DNA from: Streptomyces sp. CB01249
GTDB taxonomy: Bacteria > Actinomycetota > Actinomycetes > Streptomycetales > Streptomycetaceae
Direction of reading: 5' to 3'
Assembly: GCF_001905735.1 (NCBI RefSeq)
Contig: NZ_LISW01000008.1
Coordinates: forward strand, 301,545 to 365,544
DNA length: 64,000 nt
Both the position numbers and the translations under genes were made by a program. The notes under the pieces were generated by a model, which saw only the letters and a program-made list of their open reading frames with translations, made no database searches and was not told where the DNA came from. This document shows, piece by piece, positions 59,931-64,000 of this stretch; position 1 is the stretch's first letter; the number at the start of each line of letters is the position of its first letter.

Positions 59931-60698
59931 ATGAACGGAACAAGCACGGGCGACGCGGACGGCGCGCTCGAAGGCGCCGTGGTCGCCGTCGCGGGAGCCG
60001 CCGGACCGGCCGGACGGGCCACGCTGCTGCGGCTCGCCGAGGCGGGCGCGGTCGTCGTCGCGTCGGACTCCCACCCCGCCCGGCTCGCCGAAGCCGTCGA
60101 CGCGGCGCGTTACGCCCACGGCGGCGCGACCGTCACGGGCGACACCGTCGACCTGCTCGACCTCGGCGCCACCCGGGAATGGGCGGCCAAGACGGAGAAG
60201 GAGTTCGGCCGCGTCGACGGCGTCGTCCACCTCGTGGGCGGCTGGCGCGGCAGCGCGACCTTCGGCGAGACCGACCCCGCCGACTGGACGCTGCTGGAGA
60301 AGCTGCTGATCCGCACGGTGCAGAACACCTCGCTGGCCTTCCACGACTGCCTGCTGCGCAGCGACCGGGGCCGCTTCCTGCTGACCAGCGCGGCGGGCGC
60401 GAGCAAGCCCACCGCGGGCAACGCCGCCTACGCCGCCGCCAAGGCCGCCGCCGAGGCGTGGACCCTCGCCCTCGCCGACTCCTTCCGCAAGGCGGGGGGC
60501 GAGGACGGCCCCCGCAGCGCGGCTGCGATCCTGGTCGTGAAGGCACTGGTGCACGACGCGATGCGCGCCGAGCGCCCGAATGCGAAGTTCGCGGGCTTCA
60601 CCGACGTCACGGACCTGGCCGATGCCATCGCCGGCGTCTGGGACCGGCCCGCCCCGGAAGTGAACGGAAAGCGCCTGTGGCTGACCCCGCAACCGTAA
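59931..60698 (+). CDS. Short-chain dehydrogenase/reductase
   Basis: A 255-residue SDR. The NAD(P)-binding motif is VAVAGAAGPAGRATLL, the Asn region is VDGVVHLVGGW, and the catalytic Ser-Tyr-Lys appear as LTSAAGA and AAYAAAKAAAEAW. ATG at 59931 is chosen because a perfect Shine-Dalgarno AAGGAGG lies 8 bp upstream; the GTG at 59901, which overlaps the previous stop, would add 10 residues. Its 3' end overlaps the threonine aldolase gene by 22 bp. Likely acts in the same pathway as its neighbours; substrate unknown. Confidence 0.85.
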   Translation: MNGTSTGDADGALEGAVVAVAGAAGPAGRATLLRLAEAGAVVVASDSHPARLAEAVDAARYAHGGATVTGDTVDLLDLGATREWAAKTEKEFGRVDGVVHLVGGWRGSATFGETDPADWTLLEKLLIRTVQNTSLAFHDCLLRSDRGRFLLTSAAGASKPTAGNAAYAAAKAAAEAWTLALADSFRKAGGEDGPRSAAAILVVKALVHDAMRAERPNAKFAGFTDVTDLADAIAGVWDRPAPEVNGKRLWLTPQP

Positions 60699-61759
60699 GG
60701 ACCGACGCGCGTCGCCATCACGACCCGCAGGTCCGCGGTTTCGCCAGTGACAACTACGCGGGGACGCACCCCGAGATCCTCGCGGCGCTCGCCCTCGCCA
60801 ACGGCGGCCACCAGGTCGCCTACGGCGAGGACGACTACACGGGCCATCTCCAGCGCGTCATGCACAGCCACTTCGGGCCCACCGCCGAGGCGTTCCCGGT
60901 CTTCAACGGGACCGGCGCCAACGTGGTGTCGCTCCAGGCCATGACCGACCGCTGGGGCGCGGTCATCTGCGCCGAGTCCGCGCACATCAACGTGGACGAG
61001 GGCGGGGCGCCCGAGCGGGTCGGCGGCCTCAAGCTGCTCACCGTCCCCACCGAGGACGGCAAGCTCACCCCGGAGCTCATCGACCGGCAGGCGTACGGCT
61101 GGGACGACGAGCACCGCGCCATGCCGCAGGTCGTGTCGATCACGCAGAACACCGAGCTGGGCACCGTCTACACCCCCGACGAGATCCGCGCCATCTGCGA
61201 GCACGCCCACGGGCACGGCATGACGGTGCACCTCGACGGCGCCCGCATAGCCAACGCGTCGGCATCCCTGGACGTGCCCATGCGTACGTTCACCAACACC
61301 GTCGGCGTCGACGTGCTGTCCTTCGGCGGCACGAAGAACGGGGCCATCTTCGGCGAGGCCGTCGTCGTCCTGAACCCCGACGCGGTCCGCGCCATGAAGC
61401 ACCTGCGCAAGCTGTCGATGCAGCTCGCGTCCAAGATGCGCTTCGTCTCCGTGCAGCTGGAGGCGCTGCTCGCGGGCGACCTGTGGCTGCGCAACGCCCG
61501 GCACGCCAACGCGATGGCCCAGCGGCTCGCCGAGGGCGTGCGCGGGATCGACGGCGTGGAGATCCTCCACCCCGTGCAGGCCAACGCCGTCTTCGCGCGG
61601 CTGCCGCACGCGGTCACCGAACGGCTCCAGAAGCGCTTCCGCTTCTACTTCTGGGACGAGCAGGCCGGGGACGTGCGCTGGATGTGCGCCTTCGACACCA
61701 CGGAGGAGGACGTCGACGCGTTCCTCCTCGCGCTCAAGGAGGAAATGGCCGCCGCCTAG
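60677..61759 (+). CDS. Low-specificity threonine aldolase / beta-eliminating lyase
   Basis: A 360-residue PLP enzyme of fold type I. Landmarks: RGFASDNYAGTHPEILAAL, GEDDYTG, FPVFNGTGANVVSLQAM (phosphate site), HLDGARIANA (PLP-binding Asp) and LSFGGTKNGAIFGEAVV with the Schiff-base Lys. It cleaves L-threonine-type beta-hydroxy amino acids to glycine and an aldehyde. GTG at 60677 lies within the end of the SDR gene with GGAAAG upstream, so it is coupled to it. A strong terminator follows. Confidence 0.92.
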   Translation: MADPATVRTDARRHHDPQVRGFASDNYAGTHPEILAALALANGGHQVAYGEDDYTGHLQRVMHSHFGPTAEAFPVFNGTGANVVSLQAMTDRWGAVICAESAHINVDEGGAPERVGGLKLLTVPTEDGKLTPELIDRQAYGWDDEHRAMPQVVSITQNTELGTVYTPDEIRAICEHAHGHGMTVHLDGARIANASASLDVPMRTFTNTVGVDVLSFGGTKNGAIFGEAVVVLNPDAVRAMKHLRKLSMQLASKMRFVSVQLEALLAGDLWLRNARHANAMAQRLAEGVRGIDGVEILHPVQANAVFARLPHAVTERLQKRFRFYFWDEQAGDVRWMCAFDTTEEDVDAFLLALKEEMAAA

Positions 61760-61774
61760 GCACGGCCCGAACGG

Positions 61775-61809
61775 CGCCGGGGTGCGGACGGACCGTCCGC
61801 ACCCCGGCG
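61775..61809. terminator. Bidirectional terminator
   Basis: CGCCGGGGTGCGGAC (61775-61789) and GTCCGCACCCCGGCG (61795-61809) form a perfect 15-bp stem between the convergent aldolase and PlsC genes. Confidence 0.8.
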
Positions 61810-61816
61810 TGACGTT

Positions 61817-62539
61817 TCAGCCGCGCTCGCGGACCTCGGCCGGCGTCGGAGCCGTACCGCCCAGGTGCGCGGGCACCCACCACGTGTCACTCGCGTCCTT
61901 CGGCCGGACCGGATAGGCCCGCTGCGCCGCTTCGAGCAACTCCTGCACCCGCTCGCGCAGCCGCCGCGTGATGGCGCCCGCGTACTGGTCGGTGGGGGCC
62001 TCCACGGGCTCGCCGACGCGGATGGTGATCGGGGTGTGGTTGCGCTTGAAGCTGCGCGGCCGGCCCTTCGTCCAGAGCCGCTGCGTGCCCCACAGCGCCA
62101 TCGGCACCAGCGGCACCCCGGCCTCCTGCGCCAGGCGCGCGGCACCGGACTTGAAGCTCTTGAGCGTGAACGACTCCGAGATCGTCGCCTCGGGGAACAC
62201 CCCGACGATCTCGCCGGACCGCAGCGACTCCAGCGCGTGCGCGTACGCGTCCTCGCCCTGCTTGCGGTCGACGGGAATGTGCTTCATCCCGCGCATCAGC
62301 GGCCCGGAGACCTTGTGCCGGAATACCGATTCCTTGGCCATGAAACGCACCAGCCGCTTCTGCGGGAGCGCGGCGAGGCCACTGAAGATGAAGTCCAGAT
62401 AACTGATGTGGTTGCTGACCAGAACAGCGCCACCGGTCTTCGGGATGTGCTCCGAACCCTGAGTGTCGATCTTCAGGTCGAGCGCCTTGAAAAACGTACG
62501 AGCGGCGCCGATGACCGGCCGATAGACGAGTTCTGCCAT
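61817..62539 (-). CDS. 1-acyl-sn-glycerol-3-phosphate acyltransferase (PlsC family)
   Basis: A 240-residue membrane-associated acyltransferase that makes phosphatidic acid. Catalytic motif NHISYLD (HX4D), motif III region GVFPEATIS and the PVDRKQGEDAY segment; a hydrophobic patch around residues 45-60 probably attaches it to the membrane. ATG at 62539. It lies alone between terminators, diverging from the thioredoxin-like gene across 219 bp. Confidence 0.9.
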   Translation of the reverse strand: MAELVYRPVIGAARTFFKALDLKIDTQGSEHIPKTGGAVLVSNHISYLDFIFSGLAALPQKRLVRFMAKESVFRHKVSGPLMRGMKHIPVDRKQGEDAYAHALESLRSGEIVGVFPEATISESFTLKSFKSGAARLAQEAGVPLVPMALWGTQRLWTKGRPRSFKRNHTPITIRVGEPVEAPTDQYAGAITRRLRERVQELLEAAQRAYPVRPKDASDTWWVPAHLGGTAPTPAEVRERG

Positions 62540-62758
62540 CTGGGGAAGACCCTTTCTTCAGCGCCCGCGGAGGTTCTCCCGGCGGAAGTTACGCAGCCGT
62601 AGGTTTTCGGCATTGGGGCGATCGTGCCCCATGCGGCGACGTGGTGGCCAGTCCCGGCGGCGCCGGGCCGCGAGATTCTCGTCACGTGGGCCGTCCGGGA
62701 ATGCCCGCGGCATCTCGGGCGCTGACCCCCTGCGTAGAGCTCTGACAGGAGGCCGAAG

Positions 62759-63085
62759 GTGGACGGGCAGGCAGGCGCCGAAAGGCTGGACGCGGCACGA
62801 CTCGGCGCGGAACTGGGGGAGCGGGCCACGCTCGTCCAGTTCTCCACCGCCTTCTGCCAGCCGTGCCGGGCCACCCGCCGCACCCTCGCGGAGGTGGCCG
62901 GAATGGTCGAGGGGGTCGCCCATGTGGAGATCGACGCGGAGGCGCGTCTCGCGCTCGTACGCGACCTCGGCATCAGCCGGACCCCCACCGTGCTGGTCCT
63001 CGACGCCGGGGGCCGGATCGTCCGACGCGCGGAGGGGCAGCCCCGCACCGTCGACGTCGTCGCCGCCCTCGGCAGGGCGATATGA
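62759..63085 (+). CDS. Thioredoxin-fold protein
   Basis: A 108-residue cytoplasmic thioredoxin-like protein. The redox motif is CQPC in FSTAFCQPCRATRR, with the cis-Pro in RTPTVLVLD. It lacks the WCGPC tryptophan and Gly of classical thioredoxins. GTG at 62759 has AGGAGG 6 bp upstream. It precedes the Cys-leader and flavin reductase by 72 bp, a hint of thiol or sulfur metabolism. Confidence 0.87.
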   Translation: MDGQAGAERLDAARLGAELGERATLVQFSTAFCQPCRATRRTLAEVAGMVEGVAHVEIDAEARLALVRDLGISRTPTVLVLDAGGRIVRRAEGQPRTVDVVAALGRAI

Positions 63086-63121
63086 CGGACCGTGATGCTT
63101 CTCCCACCTGGTGGGACGCCC

Positions 63122-63151
63122 TTGACTGCACCGACCGCGCATCGTCAGTCT
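63122..63151 (+). promoter_or_regulatory. Candidate promoter for a leaderless leader-peptide transcript
   Basis: TTGACT (63122-63127), 18-bp spacer, CAGTCT (63146-63151). A start 7 bp downstream of the -10 would fall on the A of the ATG at 63158, so the mRNA would be leaderless, in keeping with the lack of a ribosome binding site. Confidence 0.5.
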
Positions 63152-63157
63152 GACGTT

Positions 63158-63238
63158 ATGCCGTCAGATCCCCTTCTCCATGGCCGGGCGTACATCGACC
63201 TCGCCCGCACCGCCGGCGCGTGCTGTCCGGGTGCCTGA
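63158..63238 (+). CDS. Short cysteine-containing leader peptide (26 aa)
   Basis: ATG at 63158, stop TGA at 63236-63238. The peptide contains HGRAYIDLARTAGACC and ends PGA. The central YIDLARTA followed by adjacent Cys codons matches the pattern of short actinobacterial leader peptides (R-x-H/Y-V/I-D-L-x-R-x-x-S/A-x-x-C) found before sulfur and redox genes, where ribosome stalling at Cys codons under cysteine shortage controls the downstream gene. No Shine-Dalgarno sequence precedes it. It ends 44 bp before the flavin reductase start. Confidence 0.65.
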   Translation: MPSDPLLHGRAYIDLARTAGACCPGA

Positions 63239-63281
63239 GCACCCACGGCCCCGCATTTCCGACGCGCAGAAGGACATCTCC

Positions 63282-63788
63282 ATGACGGCATCACCCGGGC
63301 TCGGCGAGACGCGCACGGCATCCCCGGAGCTGCTGCGTTCCGTGTTCCGCCGGCACGCCGCCGGAGTGGCCGTGATCACCGCCGCCGGGGAGCGCCCGGT
63401 CGGCTTCACCGCCACCTCGCTCAACTCCGTGGCCGCCGAGCCGCCCCTGGTCTCCTTCGGCGTCGGCACCGCGTCCTCCAGCTGGCCGGTGCTGGCCGAG
63501 GCCGAGCACGTGGGCGTGCACATACTCGGCGAACACCAGCAGGAGCTGGCCGCCACCTTCGCCCGGAGCGGCGCCGACCGATTCGGTCCTTCCACCTTTT
63601 GGCGCAGCGGCCCGGAGGGCGTTCCGCTGCTGGACGACGTGCTGGCCTGGCTGGTCTGCCGCGTCGTGGCCCGGGTCCCGGCGGGCGACCACCACATCGT
63701 GATCGCGCAGGTGGTCGAGGGCGACCCGGTCGGCGCGGGCCGGCCGCTGGTCTATCACCAGGGCCGGTTCACGGCTCTGCGGGACTGA
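63282..63788 (+). CDS. Flavin reductase-like protein (FMN-binding split barrel)
   Basis: A 168-residue flavin reductase domain protein: FRRHAAGVAVITAAGERPVGFTATSLNSVAAEPPLVSFGV is the FMN-binding entrance and HVGVHILGEHQQELAATFAR the following segment. It would supply reduced flavin to a two-component monooxygenase or bind FMN itself. ATG at 63282 follows AAGGA; an earlier in-frame ATG at 63180 lies within the leader peptide region. The preceding cysteine leader peptide suggests control by cysteine availability, so a role in sulfur assimilation (for example desulfonation) is possible. A terminator hairpin follows. Confidence 0.88.
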   Translation: MTASPGLGETRTASPELLRSVFRRHAAGVAVITAAGERPVGFTATSLNSVAAEPPLVSFGVGTASSSWPVLAEAEHVGVHILGEHQQELAATFARSGADRFGPSTFWRSGPEGVPLLDDVLAWLVCRVVARVPAGDHHIVIAQVVEGDPVGAGRPLVYHQGRFTALRD

Positions 63789-63794
63789 CGCGAC

Positions 63795-63812
63795 GCCCGG
63801 GGGTTCCCGGGC
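63795..63812 (+). terminator. Terminator after the flavin reductase gene
   Basis: GCCCGGG and CCCGGGC form a short perfect stem with a 4-base loop, 7 bp after the stop codon. Confidence 0.5.
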
Positions 63813-63990
63813 GGATCGCGTTGGGCAGATCACAGTGCAGAGCGCTTGCCCCTTGGGCACACGCTGGGTGTACTGGCGAGTAATATGACGGTCGGAGCGT
63901 CGGTCGCCCCGACCGGAAAACGCCCCATCAGGCGCCTATGCTGCGTGCAACAAGGCAGCCCGGAAATGACGATGCAGTAGGAGAGCCGGC

Positions 63991-64000
63991 GTGAGCTTGA
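63991..64000 (+). CDS. Start of an unidentified gene, cut by the window end
   Basis: GTG AGC TTG follows AGGAGAG with normal spacing, and a TAATAT hexamer at 63881-63886 could be its -10. Only three codons are visible (Met-Ser-Leu), so no function can be assigned from the sequence. In Streptomyces electron-transfer flavoprotein beta subunits often begin Met-Ser-Leu-Arg, but this is no more than a guess. Confidence 0.35.

Noticed and set aside
1..64000. Search for CRISPR arrays, insertion sequences, integrases and tRNA/rRNA genes
   Set aside because: No regularly spaced short repeats, no transposase or recombinase motifs and no cloverleaf-forming sequence were seen on reading through; a dedicated tRNA/ncRNA scan could not be run.

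Overview
The DNA is very GC-rich, genes are tightly packed, GTG and TTG starts are common, and two genes carry the rare leucine codon TTA. Together with the gene families present (XRE/TPR regulators, Ser/Thr kinase, many secreted glycan-degrading enzymes, LacI regulators, DasR-type operators) this points to a Streptomyces or very close relative, in a chromosomal region rich in extracellular polymer degradation. No rRNA, tRNA, CRISPR array, insertion sequence, integrase or plasmid function was seen.

Layout. 1-12.7 kb: the 5' part of a secreted discoidin/beta-helix protein, an XRE regulator, a large secreted M4-M28 double peptidase, two translationally coupled aldo/keto reductases, a Ser/Thr kinase, an Lrp regulator, an AA10 lytic polysaccharide monooxygenase (two DasR-like operators, one TTA codon) and a secreted M64 peptidase. 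12.7-21.2 kb: XRE-TPR regulator, FUSC membrane protein, a lactonase-family propeller behind a third DasR-like site, a CbiX-like chelatase, an N-acetylglucosamine-kinase-like protein, uracil-DNA glycosylase and a BNR propeller protein. 21.3-32.6 kb: a xylan system, bxlR-bxlE-bxlF-bxlG-bxlA followed by a GH10 xylanase and a GH115 alpha-glucuronidase, with three CGAA-N3-TTCG operators. Secreted GH10 and GH115 would cut glucuronoxylan, the ABC importer (no ATPase of its own, so probably MsiK-energised) would take up xylooligosaccharides, and the cytoplasmic GH3 enzyme would finish them.

32.6-34.6 kb: two small proteins and an Old Yellow Enzyme homologue. 34.6-52.8 kb: a second carbohydrate locus containing two secreted GH2 enzymes (one PA14/LamG, one CBM42), a GH127-type beta-L-arabinofuranosidase with a beta-trefoil tail, a complete furanose-type ABC importer (one binding protein, one double ATPase, two permeases), two paralogous LacI regulators, an aldose 1-epimerase and a LacI-controlled Fe(II)/2-oxoglutarate dioxygenase. 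The combination suggests scavenging of furanose-form sugars (L-arabinofuranose and/or D-galactofuranose). AACGTT-centred palindromes link several of these genes.

52.8-64 kb: housekeeping and hypothetical genes: ArsR regulator, HAD, PAP2, M56 peptidase, DUF5134, GNAT, glycerophosphodiesterase, a DUF6421-SDR-threonine aldolase operon, PlsC, a thioredoxin-like protein, and a flavin reductase preceded by a 26-codon, probably leaderless, Cys-Cys leader peptide. The window ends just inside another gene.
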